Source: Calditrichota bacterium (lineage in GTDB: Bacteria > Calditrichota > Calditrichia > Calditrichales > J004). Taken from it: a stretch of DNA of 42,114 nucleotides. Below the pieces are notes generated by a model, which was given only the letters and a program-made list of their open reading frames with translations, made no database searches and was not told the DNA's origin. This document shows, piece after piece, positions 1-8,602 of this stretch (positions are counted from its first letter, which is position 1; the number at the start of each line of letters is the position of its first letter). Where the stretch lies: the NCBI GenBank assembly GCA_003696775.1, contig RFFS01000082.1, positions 1-42,114 of the forward strand, read 5' to 3'. The translations under genes were made by a program, and so were the position numbers.

Positions 1-1499
1 AGATCAAAATAATCCACACCAAAGCGTTCCGCCAAGGAAAGATACGTGGCGGTGCGCGGCAGACGGTAACGCAAATATTCCAGGGAAACCTCCGGCCGTA
101 TTTTCAGGATCATATTCTGCCTGAGAGAACGAAACCTCAGACGATTCAACTTCATAACCGCCGGAACCGTGGTATGGAAAATCCGTGCCAACATGTTTAA
201 AGTATTCCCGCGCTTAACCGTATAGGTAAGCGTATCCGTGGGCATAATAATTTTCCGGGAAACGATATCATCAGGATTGAAAGCCGGTCGGGATTTTCTT
301 TTTCCGCGCTCTTTTTTAGGAGGGTTCTTTTTAACATGAACGGTGGAACGTTTTCTTTGAACCTGTACACCGGATGGTAACCGCAGTGGAAAATTGCGGT
401 AACTTTCCCTGTATAATTGTTCCATGCTGTCAATATCCGGATTTAGGTCCAGCACATGTTTAACAGTTAAGGAATCGCTAAATGGTTTCAAGGTCCGTGT
501 ATCATCAATCACTTCAATATAGCTGTGGGTTGTATCCTGCTCCGTACTCATCCTAAACCCCAATTTTTCCGCGTGTCCGTCACGGGCTATGGTCATCACC
601 GCATAAATTTGGGGCAAATAGGCCCGGGTTTCGTTTTTAAGCGCATTCCGCCCGGCTATCAACTGCCAGTAGGTGCGGTTCCTGATATGGTTTAATTGTT
701 TGAGCAGACGACGGATTTTATTCGGTCCGGTATTATAAGCCGCAAATGCCAGATTTAAATCACCCAGTTCCAGATAGAGGTCTTTTAGATAGGCCGCTGC
801 CGCGCGCGCGGATTTCATCACAAAAAAGCGTTCGTCCACCTGTTCGTCCACACGCAGGCCATATTGCCGGGCGGTGGCGGGCATAAATTGGAACATCCCC
901 GCGGCACCGGCCGGACTGAGCGCATTGGGATTGAAGGCTGACTCCACAGCCACAAACCAAAGAATGTCATCCGGGAAACCGTAGCGTTTAAAAAGTGGCG
1001 CCAATAGGGGTCTGAATTTTAAGGAACGTCTCAACGTATTTTCCAACCACGCCCGATAATGCTCATTATATCTGTATAAGCGGATATAGCGTGTGACCCG
1101 ATAAATAAAGCTATCCGGCAATACCACCTCCGGCTTAACGGATAATTGACCGGCGAAATGGCGCACCGTCTTTTTTATCAATGCCCGGATAAGTAACGAA
1201 TCGTTGTGAGAACGAGGCGTTTTTTGGGTTTGGGGCAAGGGAGCAGCCGCTATGGCCAATAATACGGAGTCCTGTAACAAATGGTATTTATTGAGTTGAT
1301 AATAATGACGCCTAAACCATATGCGTGCGCTGTCCTTTTTGGATTCCTTTAACAAATGAATCATGCGGGCCAGCCCCTTGCGCAGGGACATGTAAGTCGA
1401 ATCGACAGAAGAAACCTCCGGATGTGCCGGTTGTGCGATTAGCCCGCCGTTCCACAGGGCAAACAGAACAATGAAATGACGTGTTACCTTTAAAATCAT
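1..1499 (-). CDS. Membrane-associated lytic murein transglycosylase (MltD-like), SLT + LysM, partial
   Basis: Cleaves peptidoglycan glycan strands in the periplasm, by family knowledge. The reading frame opens at 1499 with a hydrophobic signal segment (residues about 8-22) and runs off the left window edge, so the C-terminus is missing. A GH23/SLT domain spans about residues 170-290: the catalytic Glu lies in VESAFNP (about E186), followed by GAAGMFQFMP and AYNTGP motifs. A LysM domain starts near residue 423 (YTVKRGNTLNMLARIF) and a second LysM-like unit is cut by the edge. The order SLT then tandem LysM is that of MltD. It is divergent from the sensor kinase at 1610. Family is confident; the exact name is an inference. 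Confidence 0.9.
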   Translation of the reverse strand, partial: MILKVTRHFIVLFALWNGGLIAQPAHPEVSSVDSTYMSLRKGLARMIHLLKESKKDSARIWFRRHYYQLNKYHLLQDSVLLAIAAAPLPQTQKTPRSHNDSLLIRALIKKTVRHFAGQLSVKPEVVLPDSFIYRVTRYIRLYRYNEHYRAWLENTLRRSLKFRPLLAPLFKRYGFPDDILWFVAVESAFNPNALSPAGAAGMFQFMPATARQYGLRVDEQVDERFFVMKSARAAAAYLKDLYLELGDLNLAFAAYNTGPNKIRRLLKQLNHIRNRTYWQLIAGRNALKNETRAYLPQIYAVMTIARDGHAEKLGFRMSTEQDTTHSYIEVIDDTRTLKPFSDSLTVKHVLDLNPDIDSMEQLYRESYRNFPLRLPSGVQVQRKRSTVHVKKNPPKKERGKRKSRPAFNPDDIVSRKIIMPTDTLTYTVKRGNTLNMLARIFHTTVPAVMKLNRLRFRSLRQNMILKIRPEVSLEYLRYRLPRTATYLSLAERFGVDYFD

Positions 1500-1609
1500 G
1501 ATTTTTACCAATCCGTAGTTCTTTCTTAAGAATAGACTATCCTAAGTCGAAAGTCATTCAAAAATAAATGAGGTGGATTATCATTAATCCTTAAAATGAC
1601 AAGGACGTT

Positions 1610-3571
1610 ATGAACAACTTGAACGATCATTCTCATAATTCCGATCAGGCCTTGGAAGATCATATAGAAAAATTATCCCAAAAAATTAACATACTACTTG
1701 ATGCCGTTATCAATCAGGCCGCCAATGGCATGATGCTTCTGGATCAACAAGGTGTTATTCTTATGGCCAATACCAGGGCCTGTGATATATTATCGGACAC
1801 ATCGATCCATGGTAAAAAATTGACTACCCTTTTTGCACCGGACCAGGCCATGGAACTGGAAACCGGTTTTAATCAGGTTCAACTTTCAAGTCTGGCCGAG
1901 GGGGAAAGCGCCATTGATTTGGAATTGCCGTATTATCACCAACCTGAAAAATATAAAATACTATCCACGACAATCACATCGCTTCATATCGACGAGGAAT
2001 CCTTTTTTATTCTCAGTATAAAGGACTTATCGCGTGAAAAACGCTATGAAGTGGAAATAAGCCTGTTGGCCCATGCCATGATGAGTATCAGCGAAGGACT
2101 GACCATTATTGATCTGGATGGTAAAATCATATTTGGCAACGAGGCTTTTTATACGATTTTCGACTATCCATTAAACAGCCTTAACGGCCATGATTTTACG
2201 GAACTGTGTGATGAAGATTCGACGCGCCTTTTCCGACAAAATGCCTTACAATTAAATGAGCAACAATGCTGGCAGGGGGAATTAAAGTGTGTCCGGCGGG
2301 AGGGTGATGCTTTCCCCTATAATCTTTCCACTTCCACTATTAAAGATGAACAGGGAGCACCCTTTCTACTTATCTGCGTCGGTCGTGATATAACTGAAAA
2401 GAAAGACCTGGAAGTTCAATTACAACAATCCCAAAAAATGGAAGCCATCGGGCAACTGGCCGGCGGTGTGGCGCACGATTTCAACAACCTGCTTATTGTT
2501 ATAAGGGGTCATACGGATAAATTATTACAACACCTTCGGGATGAGACGCTTTTACATTCCGTCAGAGAAATCAATAAAGCGGCCAAGCGGGCTTCGGGTT
2601 TAACCCGTCAGCTTTTGGCTTATAGCCGCAAACAGATTCTTACACCCGAGGTCTTTGACATCAACATCCTTATCCAGGAACTCTATAAAATGCTTTCCAG
2701 TCTGATTGGAGAAAACATCAAATTTGAATTGGAATTATCCCCCTCTCCCATGTTTATACTTGCGGATCAGCATCAGATCAGTAATGTTATTATGAATCTT
2801 TGCGTCAATGCCCGCGATGCCATGTCAGAGGGAGGGCATTTGACAATTCAAACATCTAAAATCGACTATGATGGTCTAAAATGTACCCGCGGTGACATGC
2901 CGAAAGATGAGCATACCTTCGTTGCCCTTACGGTCAGGGATACCGGTTGCGGGATGTCTGGGGAAACCATCTCCAAAATTTTCGATCCTTTCTTTACCAC
3001 CAAACCCAAGGACCGGGGCACCGGTCTGGGACTTTCCATGGTTTATGGCATAATTAAACAAAGCGGGGGGGGGATTGCCGTGGAAAGTACCCCTGGCATT
3101 GGCACTACTTTTCATATATATTTTCCCTATAAACAAAAAGAGGATGCCATGCCCCAAAAGACCTTGTCCGAAAATCCACCGGAAGAAATTGACCATCCTG
3201 AGAATGCCACTGTCCTGGTAGTGGAAGATGAAGAACAGGTACGCGAATTGGTTTGTGAAATGCTGGAAACCTATGGCTACAATGTACTTTACGCTTTAAA
3301 CGGACTGGAAGCAATTGATGTATATAAAAAAAACCGGGAACATATCGATCTGATCCTGACCGATGTGGTTATGCCGGAAATGGGTGGCAAAAAACTCATT
3401 GAAAGTTTACCTGATCTTCGTAAGGGCGTAAAAGTACTTTACATGTCCGGCTATACCGATAATGCTATTGATGAACAGGGCATCCTCAATCCCGACACGG
3501 AATTCATCCAAAAACCCTTCAGCCCCGTTGAACTCCTCAATAAAGTTGGCAATATTTTAAAAAACCGTTAG
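1610..3571 (+). CDS. Hybrid sensor histidine kinase (PAS-PAS-HisKA-HATPase-REC)
   Basis: Cytoplasmic signalling kinase of 653 residues with no obvious membrane segment. Two PAS-like regions (about 30-145 and 150-270) precede a HisKA domain with phospho-acceptor H289 in the motif VAHDFNN. The ATPase domain has an N-box (NLCVNARDAM), G1 (DTGCGM) and G2 (GTGLGL). The C-terminal receiver (about 535-650) keeps the acidic pair in VVEDEE, acceptor D585 in LTDVVMP and K635 in IQKPF, so it should accept phosphate. The start has an AAGGA ribosome site at 1601-1605. No response regulator or DNA-binding output gene is adjacent, so its target is unknown. The HDFNN style is common in NtrB-like PAS hybrid kinases. 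Confidence 0.93.
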   Translation: MNNLNDHSHNSDQALEDHIEKLSQKINILLDAVINQAANGMMLLDQQGVILMANTRACDILSDTSIHGKKLTTLFAPDQAMELETGFNQVQLSSLAEGESAIDLELPYYHQPEKYKILSTTITSLHIDEESFFILSIKDLSREKRYEVEISLLAHAMMSISEGLTIIDLDGKIIFGNEAFYTIFDYPLNSLNGHDFTELCDEDSTRLFRQNALQLNEQQCWQGELKCVRREGDAFPYNLSTSTIKDEQGAPFLLICVGRDITEKKDLEVQLQQSQKMEAIGQLAGGVAHDFNNLLIVIRGHTDKLLQHLRDETLLHSVREINKAAKRASGLTRQLLAYSRKQILTPEVFDINILIQELYKMLSSLIGENIKFELELSPSPMFILADQHQISNVIMNLCVNARDAMSEGGHLTIQTSKIDYDGLKCTRGDMPKDEHTFVALTVRDTGCGMSGETISKIFDPFFTTKPKDRGTGLGLSMVYGIIKQSGGGIAVESTPGIGTTFHIYFPYKQKEDAMPQKTLSENPPEEIDHPENATVLVVEDEEQVRELVCEMLETYGYNVLYALNGLEAIDVYKKNREHIDLILTDVVMPEMGGKKLIESLPDLRKGVKVLYMSGYTDNAIDEQGILNPDTEFIQKPFSPVELLNKVGNILKNR

Positions 3572-3747
3572 CCCGGACATACCGCTTTTCATCATCCACC
3601 GATTGTTTTTTTATGCCCTTCAACAAACGGATCATTTTAAGCATTTAAACCGCAAATAAAAGTAATCATCATTTGCGCCTATTGATATCAGATAACAAAT
3701 GTTTGAAAGATATTTATGGGGAAATGGGGTGACATGTCCCTGATAAA

Positions 3748-3779
3748 ATAAAAAAGGCTTTGTGAAATTCACAAAGCCT
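3748..3779 (-). terminator. Rho-independent terminator of the tRNA/tmRNA block
   Basis: Perfect 12-bp inverted repeat AGGCTTTGTGAA / TTCACAAAGCCT (3755-3766 with 3768-3779). Read on the minus strand it is followed by a T-rich tract (TTTTTTATTTTAT). It sits 3 bases past the 3' end of tRNA-Leu, the last gene of the minus-strand RNA block. Confidence 0.85.
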
Positions 3780-3782
3780 AAG

Positions 3783-3867
3783 TACCGGGAGCCGGACTCG
3801 AACCGGCACGGGATTACCTCCCGAGGGATTTTAAGTCCCTTGTGTCTACCAATTCCACCATCCCGGC
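3783..3867 (-). tRNA. tRNA-Leu (anticodon UAA)
   Basis: An 85-nt cloverleaf on the minus strand. The acceptor stem GCCGGGA pairs with TCCCGGT (one G-T pair) and the discriminator is A. The anticodon loop CTTAAAA gives anticodon TAA, and there is a long class II variable arm as expected for Leu. The T arm reads GCCGGTTCGAGTCCGGC. CCA is not encoded. It lies only 13 nt after tRNA-Cys, so the two are probably co-transcribed. Confidence 0.95.
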
Positions 3868-3880
3868 ACACAAATGATCG

Positions 3881-3953
3881 AGGCGACGGCCGGATTCGAA
3901 CCGGCGAATAAAGGTTTTGCAGACCTCTCCCTTAGCCACTTGGGTACGTCGCC
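3881..3953 (-). tRNA. tRNA-Cys (anticodon GCA)
   Basis: A 73-nt cloverleaf. Acceptor GGCGACG pairs with CGTCGCC, with the U73 discriminator typical of tRNA-Cys. The anticodon loop CTGCAAA gives GCA, and the T arm is GCCGGTTCGAATCCGGC. CCA is not encoded. Confidence 0.95.
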
Positions 3954-4099
3954 ATGCGAACAATATAATAAAAAAAATGTCTTACTAAAACATACCTGAC
4001 TTTCCACCTTTTAACAGGATATGTAATAAAGGGAAAAAAGTAAGATCAAAGACCTGTTGAAGGATGGGATGTTCAGGTTAGTTTTTAAACAAAAAAAAG

Positions 4100-4173
4100 A
4101 GCGAGAGACGGGATTCGAACCCGCGACCCCAACCTTGGCAAGGTTGTGCTCTAGCCAGCTGAGCTACTCTCGC
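4100..4173 (-). tRNA. tRNA-Gly (anticodon GCC)
   Basis: A 74-nt cloverleaf. Acceptor GCGAGAG pairs with CTCTCGC, and the D-arm TAGCTCAGCTGG is well kept. Anticodon stem CAACC/GGTTG holds loop TTGCCAA (anticodon GCC), and the T arm is GCGGGTTCGAATCCCGT. CCA is not encoded. It lies 146 nt before tRNA-Cys. Confidence 0.95.
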
Positions 4174-4236
4174 TTAATGCATTGTAAATATCAATTGTGA
4201 GTTTTGAATATACAGACTATTTCTAAATCTGTCAAA

Positions 4237-4380
4237 TTAAATTTCATCAAAAGTACGTTTTTTTATCCGTTCCACAAGTTGCCTTTTTTTACGATTGGTG
4301 GCTTTGTTTTGATTAAACGAATGATACATCAAAAACAGAAAAACAACAATCAATATCACCAGCAAAATGGAACCGCTCAT
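4237..4380 (-). CDS. Small single-pass membrane protein (47 aa), unknown
   Basis: A 47-codon ORF between tmRNA and tRNA-Gly. It begins MSGSILLVILIVVFLFLMY, a clear N-terminal transmembrane helix (about residues 4-19). A basic tail follows, rich in Lys, Arg and Asn (residues 24-43). The purine-rich stretch AAAGAAAG lies about 9 nt upstream of ATG, a weak ribosome site. The helix-plus-basic-tail layout is typical of small membrane proteins. It is too short to assign to a family by eye and could still be a chance ORF. Its position inside an RNA gene block is unusual. Confidence 0.4.
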   Translation of the reverse strand: MSGSILLVILIVVFLFLMYHSFNQNKATNRKKRQLVERIKKRTFDEI

Positions 4381-4437
4381 ACCGGACACTTTCTTTTAAC
4401 TTGTCTGTTGCCGGAACACGTACCTTAAATAAAAAAG

Positions 4438-4789
4438 TGGAGACGCCGGGAGTTGAACCCGGGTCCGGACAAGGACCAATGCAAACGCCTACGATTATAG
4501 TGATTCCTTAAATCTCATCAACATGCAGGCGGAACCACCAGCCACACATGTTAACCAGCCTGTTAATGTTAAACAGCACGCCACAGGCATGCGTCCTGTT
4601 TAATCCACCCAAAGTGGCGTTTCTTCCAACCCCGGTGGATTGGAGTCGGAGAAACGTGACAGTCAATTAAGCTGCCAGTGCGTAATTATTATCGGCACTT
4701 ATTGTGCTTTCCGGCTAATCACGGGGTAACCGGAATCCCGAATCGCAGTTTACATCCTTCACTTGCCCGTCGAATCCATAATCGTCCCC
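4438..4789 (-). ncRNA. ssrA: Transfer-messenger RNA (tmRNA)
   Basis: About 352 nt. The 5' end GGGGACGATTATGGATTCGA matches the conserved tmRNA start. The 3' end carries the T arm CCGGGTTCAACTCCCGG and acceptor CGTCTCC plus A, pairing with GGGGACG. The tag reading frame (4667-4696) encodes ADNNYALAA followed by TAA, with the ALAA degradation tail. CCA is not encoded. Its role is to rescue stalled ribosomes with SmpB and tag the peptide for proteolysis. The 5' and 3' ends are placed by pairing of the tRNA-like domain. One-piece topology is inferred from the 5'-to-3' order. Confidence 0.95.
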
Positions 4790-4833
4790 AAGAATGTAAC
4801 GGTGGGCAATATACTGTTTTTTATGCCTAATTT

Positions 4834-6315
4834 CTAATGAATCTGGACAGAAAAAGTTTCAATCTGCCCAGACACCTTTTCATAAAGACGCAGGTAGTGT
4901 TTTATTTGTTTCTTCCAGGAATAATCCTGCTCCATGGCCTGACGCATGATGTTTTCCCAAGCCTCCCTGTGCCCATAGGTTGTCACAGCATGATCCAACG
5001 CCCACCAAAGCCCATCGCTGTTATAATCCTTGAATAGAAAACCCGTCCCACGACCGGTTTCCCAGTTGTAAGGGATAACCGTATCCGCCAGCCCTCCGGT
5101 TTGACGCACAATGGGGATGGTGCCGTATTTCAGGCTGTAAATCTGGTTCAATCCACATGGCTCATAACGACTGGGCATCAGGAAGATATCCGCACCGGCT
5201 TCTATTTGATGCGCCAAACTGTTGTTGTAGCCCTCATAAAAACGCACTTTTTCGGGATGACGCCCCTGCAAACCGTAGAAATAACGTTCATATCGCTCTT
5301 CCCCGCTACCCAGTACCACCAGTTGCACATCATGCCCGTAAAGAAAACCGTCCATTACCGGCAACAACAAATCAATGCCCTTTTGTTCAACCAGTCGTGT
5401 TACCATGCCCATAAGCGGCTGATGAAAATGATAAGGCAATGCAATTTGATTGAGCAGACATGCCTTGTTTTCTTCTTTCATTTCCAATGTGTCCGGACCG
5501 TAATTTTTACAAATTTCCGGATCGGTTTGCGGATTCCAGGTGCCATAATCCACACCATTTACGATGCCCGTTAAACGTTCCTTTCGGTAAGCGAGCATGG
5601 CATCCAGACCAAATCCATAGTCCGGGGTTTGAATTTCACGGGCATAGGTTTCGCTGACCGTACTCAACATATCCGCGTAAATTATGCCGGTTTTAAGAAA
5701 ATTAAAACGCCCCTGCCTCCTGTCCATATCATCCAGCAAGTGCATAAAATTACCAAGGCCTATTTCATGAACCACGGTAAGTGGAAAATTGCCATGATAT
5801 CCCACGTTGTGCAACGTTAATAAAGTACGTGTGTGCGCAAACAGTTTATCCCAGTTATACAAAGTTTTGAGATATATAGGGATTAAAGCGGTTTGCCAGT
5901 CATTACAATGAATAATGTCCGGCGCCCAATGCATATGTTGGAATATTTCAATCGCGGCACGGTTCAATAAAGCAAAACGCAGATATTCATCTTCATGTCC
6001 GGTATAAACGGATGCCCGGTGATACAACTCCGGACAATCCACAAAATAGACATCGGTTTCCGAACCAGGCAGTTTGGCTGTGAACACTTTATAATGAATG
6101 GTCCGTGAGCCGAAGGTCAAACGCATATCCTGCATGTAATCGACCGGAAAGAAAGGATGCACTCCGGTTCGGGTTTGGGCGTAAAGGGGTGTCACCATGC
6201 GCATTTCAACACGGTTCCGCGGTAAATATTTACCCAGGGCACCACTGACATCAGCCAGGCCACCGGTTTTCACAAACGGTTCGATCTCCGCGCTTACAAA
6301 TCCGATTTTAAGCAT
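4834..6315 (-). CDS. glgA: Glycogen synthase (ADP-glucose type, GT5)
   Basis: Transfers glucose from ADP-glucose to the non-reducing end of glycogen, by family knowledge. The 493-residue length is normal for GlgA. The N-terminus carries the ADP-glucose-binding motif KTGGLADV (K16). A second GGLADTV motif and the YEPCGLNQ acidic motif lie in the C-terminal Rossmann domain (about residues 370-410). It is the last gene of a minus-strand run and starts 4 nt after the PepSY protein stop, so translation is probably coupled. No other glycogen gene is adjacent; the amylase lipoprotein at 18.2 kb is separate and extracytoplasmic. Confidence 0.95.
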   Translation of the reverse strand: MLKIGFVSAEIEPFVKTGGLADVSGALGKYLPRNRVEMRMVTPLYAQTRTGVHPFFPVDYMQDMRLTFGSRTIHYKVFTAKLPGSETDVYFVDCPELYHRASVYTGHEDEYLRFALLNRAAIEIFQHMHWAPDIIHCNDWQTALIPIYLKTLYNWDKLFAHTRTLLTLHNVGYHGNFPLTVVHEIGLGNFMHLLDDMDRRQGRFNFLKTGIIYADMLSTVSETYAREIQTPDYGFGLDAMLAYRKERLTGIVNGVDYGTWNPQTDPEICKNYGPDTLEMKEENKACLLNQIALPYHFHQPLMGMVTRLVEQKGIDLLLPVMDGFLYGHDVQLVVLGSGEERYERYFYGLQGRHPEKVRFYEGYNNSLAHQIEAGADIFLMPSRYEPCGLNQIYSLKYGTIPIVRQTGGLADTVIPYNWETGRGTGFLFKDYNSDGLWWALDHAVTTYGHREAWENIMRQAMEQDYSWKKQIKHYLRLYEKVSGQIETFSVQIH

Positions 6316-6319
6316 AAAC

Positions 6320-6862
6320 TCAGCTCATGATACCTGAAAGAAACATAATCGGAATAACCATTCCCAGGGCCAGTAACCAGACACCCCGTTTAGCAAAGCC
6401 CTTTTTTCCGCGTACCATTACCAGCCCGCTCAGGGATAAAAATAAAAGCACCACCGCAAACAGATCGGAAAACCAGACCCAGTTGTTTTTCAACTCGTTA
6501 AGATGCAAACGATTAAAAGCGCGCAGCCAGCTTCTTTCTTCCACTTTTTCCAGGCGATATACACCGGCTTCCCTGTCCACATCCAGCACGTTCATTCCAA
6601 AAAAGATACGAACGCTGGCCGGACCGGTTTTCACAAATCCCTTTATGCTGTCCGCCAGTCCCAGCTCCTTGACCAGGATTAGGGGCGGCATGTCTTGAAA
6701 ACGAGCGGGCAGCGGGCCATCATAATGGGTAATTTTATAATTGGGATTCCAGTCATCGATATGGTTGACCGCCAAACCTGACAGAGCAAAAATTATTGTT
6801 ATTCCGGCAAAAAAATAACCCAGATCACGATGCCATATTCTCAAATATTTTCGAATGCGCAT
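6320..6862 (-). CDS. PepSY-associated transmembrane protein
   Basis: An inner-membrane protein of 180 residues with about three helices (residues about 14-33, 125-147 and 157-177). The first helix follows the motif LRIWHRDLGYF, whose His is typical of PepSY_TM proteins. A soluble extracytoplasmic segment (about 34-115) carries a PepSY-like fold signature. Family members are often linked to haem, iron or redox reactions at the membrane, but no reaction can be assigned here. It lies 4 nt from DUF4920 upstream and 4 nt from glgA downstream, so it is operonic with both. Confidence 0.75.
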   Translation of the reverse strand: MRIRKYLRIWHRDLGYFFAGITIIFALSGLAVNHIDDWNPNYKITHYDGPLPARFQDMPPLILVKELGLADSIKGFVKTGPASVRIFFGMNVLDVDREAGVYRLEKVEERSWLRAFNRLHLNELKNNWVWFSDLFAVVLLFLSLSGLVMVRGKKGFAKRGVWLLALGMVIPIMFLSGIMS

Positions 6863-6866
6863 ATAC

Positions 6867-7325
6867 TTATTGAATAACGGCGCCCAGAGCTCTTAAACGA
6901 TAAACCACATCGGGTCGGGTTACTTTTTTAGCTTCGAATTTTTCACCATTCAATTGGCATTGATCCTTATGTCGCTCAATAGTTTCTTCCATCGTCAAGG
7001 TTATTTTTTCCAACGCGCCCTCCACCACGGCTTTTTTACCACGGGCTTCCAGAGGGAACACAATCTCACCGTCCCTGACCTTCACCAACAGAGAAAGGCC
7101 TTCCTTGTCATCGGCAAGCTTCATCCAGCAACCGCGTTTTTTACACACATCCGTTACCGTTCCCTGCACCAATACCTTTTTACCAAGCCACGATTCCGGA
7201 TTATCCATGATGGTTTTTAAAGAAGTGGTTTCTTTTAATGTGATTTCCTTGCCGTATTTTTTTTGATCGCCGCCGACCACAACCATTGCCAGGGCCAACA
7301 CAAAAATTATAGACATACGTTTCAT
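6867..7325 (-). CDS. DUF4920-like exported protein
   Basis: A 152-residue exported protein of unknown function. I chose ATG 7325 rather than an in-frame ATG 36 nt upstream because GGAGG lies 7 nt before it and the protein then opens with a signal peptide (MKRMSIIFVLALAMVVVGG). The mature part has the DUF4920 pattern: a nucleic-acid-binding-like barrel with LGKKVLVQGTVTDVCKKRGCWM near residues 42-68. The two Cys (CKKRGC) could bind metal or form a disulfide. The next gene encodes a PepSY membrane protein 4 nt downstream; I think this pairing recurs in related bacteria, but that is from memory. Confidence 0.75.
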   Translation of the reverse strand: MKRMSIIFVLALAMVVVGGDQKKYGKEITLKETTSLKTIMDNPESWLGKKVLVQGTVTDVCKKRGCWMKLADDKEGLSLLVKVRDGEIVFPLEARGKKAVVEGALEKITLTMEETIERHKDQCQLNGEKFEAKKVTRPDVVYRLRALGAVIQ

Positions 7326-7380
7326 AAACACCTCCGGTTTGATTAAGAAATGAAAGGACAAGCAATATACGATGAATTTT

Positions 7381-8058
7381 TTAGTTATTCAAAAGGCCTT
7401 TTAACATTACAACTATTATGTTTACATTTTTTTTAGAATTGTTTTTCAATAGGAGTTTGGAAGTCATGGATGCAATGAACAACGTGGCGTAATTTAAACG
7501 TACCATACTTATACCCGATGATGAGGATAAGGAATTTTGCCTGCCTGGCACAACGACCACCCCCTCACGCCGTGAAGCCGGATGATATGTTTTACCGGGG
7601 AGAAGGGTCAGCCGTTGTATCCGAAACACCGAGTCACTTAAAACAAAGGTGCTGTCCCGCGCCGGCATATCCCCGGTGCCCGCCGGAGGCGTCAATGCTT
7701 CCACCGCCACCAGTTGCAGGCTGTCCGTTCCAACATTGGCGATTCGATGTACTTTGGGGTGTAAATGATATTCGGTGTCATCCCCGATCCAACCATCCGG
7801 CAGGCGTACTATGCGGAGCGGCTTGCCCGCTTCCTTCAATCCAACACGGGTGCCGCGTACCGTTACGTAAGCGATATTATGTCGGTGAATATGATCCAGC
7901 GAGGTATCGCCCGGCGCAAGCGTTACGTTAAGTACACGAAACGCCGGTGATTCATACACCGGTTGGTGATGAGGTTCCGACTCAACTGAAATTTGAGTAG
8001 CGCCCAGCTTAAACAAGAAGAGCAGGATTAAAAGCACAAAAGGATAATGCACCTTCAT
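7381..8058 (-). CDS. Secreted cupin-like protein, C-terminus doubtful
   Basis: Signal peptide MKVHYPFVLLILLFLFKLGA, then a cupin-like domain (about residues 25-125) with HIHRHN and YHLHPKVH motifs that could bind metal. A second, shorter cupin-like half starts near residue 140 (VFRIQRLTLLPGKTYHP). From about residue 170 (VVVVPGRQN) the sequence turns Ser- and Asn-rich and the DNA becomes AT-rich, unlike a cupin. The alternative frame at that point reads CQAGKIPYPHHRV then stop, which looks more protein-like, so a frameshift or recent C-terminal decay is possible. It starts 4 nt after the spmB stop and belongs to that operon. Catalytic role unknown. Confidence 0.6.
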   Translation of the reverse strand: MKVHYPFVLLILLFLFKLGATQISVESEPHHQPVYESPAFRVLNVTLAPGDTSLDHIHRHNIAYVTVRGTRVGLKEAGKPLRIVRLPDGWIGDDTEYHLHPKVHRIANVGTDSLQLVAVEALTPPAGTGDMPARDSTFVLSDSVFRIQRLTLLPGKTYHPASRREGVVVVPGRQNSLSSSSGISMVRLNYATLFIASMTSKLLLKNNSKKNVNIIVVMLKGLLNN

Positions 8059-8062
8059 GTTT

Positions 8063-8602
8063 TTAATACCACAGTTGGCAAATCAAAACCGCGGTTATCA
8101 GACCGGCCGCGTCCGCCAAAAGTCCAGCAGGGGCGGCATAACGGGTATTGCGTACACCCACGGCGCCGAAATAGACCGCCAATACATAAAAGGTCGTTTC
8201 CGTGCTGCCAAACATGGTGGAAGCCGTAAAACCGATAAGTGAGTCCACGCCATGGGTTTTCATCAAATCGGTCATAACACCGAGCGAACCGCTACCGGAT
8301 AAGGGGCGCATAAGCGCCATGGGCAGCAATTCCGGTTTCATACCGATCAGATTAGTGAGCGGTGATACCAGATAGGTTAACATATCCAACGCGCCGCTGG
8401 CCCTGAACATGGCAATGGCCATCAACATGGCCACCAGATAGGGAATGATTTTCACCCCTACTTCAAAGCCTTCTTTTGCGCCTTCCACAAATTTTTCATA
8501 CACAGGCAATTTTTTATAGGCGCCATAACCGATAAAAAGGAAAATAATCATGGGAATAGCCAATATGGACAACCAGTCGATGATCAAACGAAATAACTCC
8601 AT
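8063..8602 (-). CDS. spmB: Spore maturation protein B-like membrane protein (nucleoside recognition domain)
   Basis: A 179-residue integral membrane protein of the SpmB / nucleoside-recognition (Gate) family, with four or so hydrophobic helices. Conserved stretches include MRPLSGSGSLG and TMFGSTETTFYVLAVYFG, the family signature. SpmB affects spore dehydration in Bacillus, but homologues occur widely in non-sporulating bacteria, where the role is unclear. Its ATG overlaps the spmA stop (TGATG), so the two are translationally coupled. Confidence 0.92.
   Translation of the reverse strand: MELFRLIIDWLSILAIPMIIFLFIGYGAYKKLPVYEKFVEGAKEGFEVGVKIIPYLVAMLMAIAMFRASGALDMLTYLVSPLTNLIGMKPELLPMALMRPLSGSGSLGVMTDLMKTHGVDSLIGFTASTMFGSTETTFYVLAVYFGAVGVRNTRYAAPAGLLADAAGLITAVLICQLWY

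Noticed and set aside
4204-4428. Plus-strand 74-codon ORF opposite the small membrane ORF
   Set aside because: No ribosome site, low-complexity composition, and the opposite strand gives a more convincing frame.
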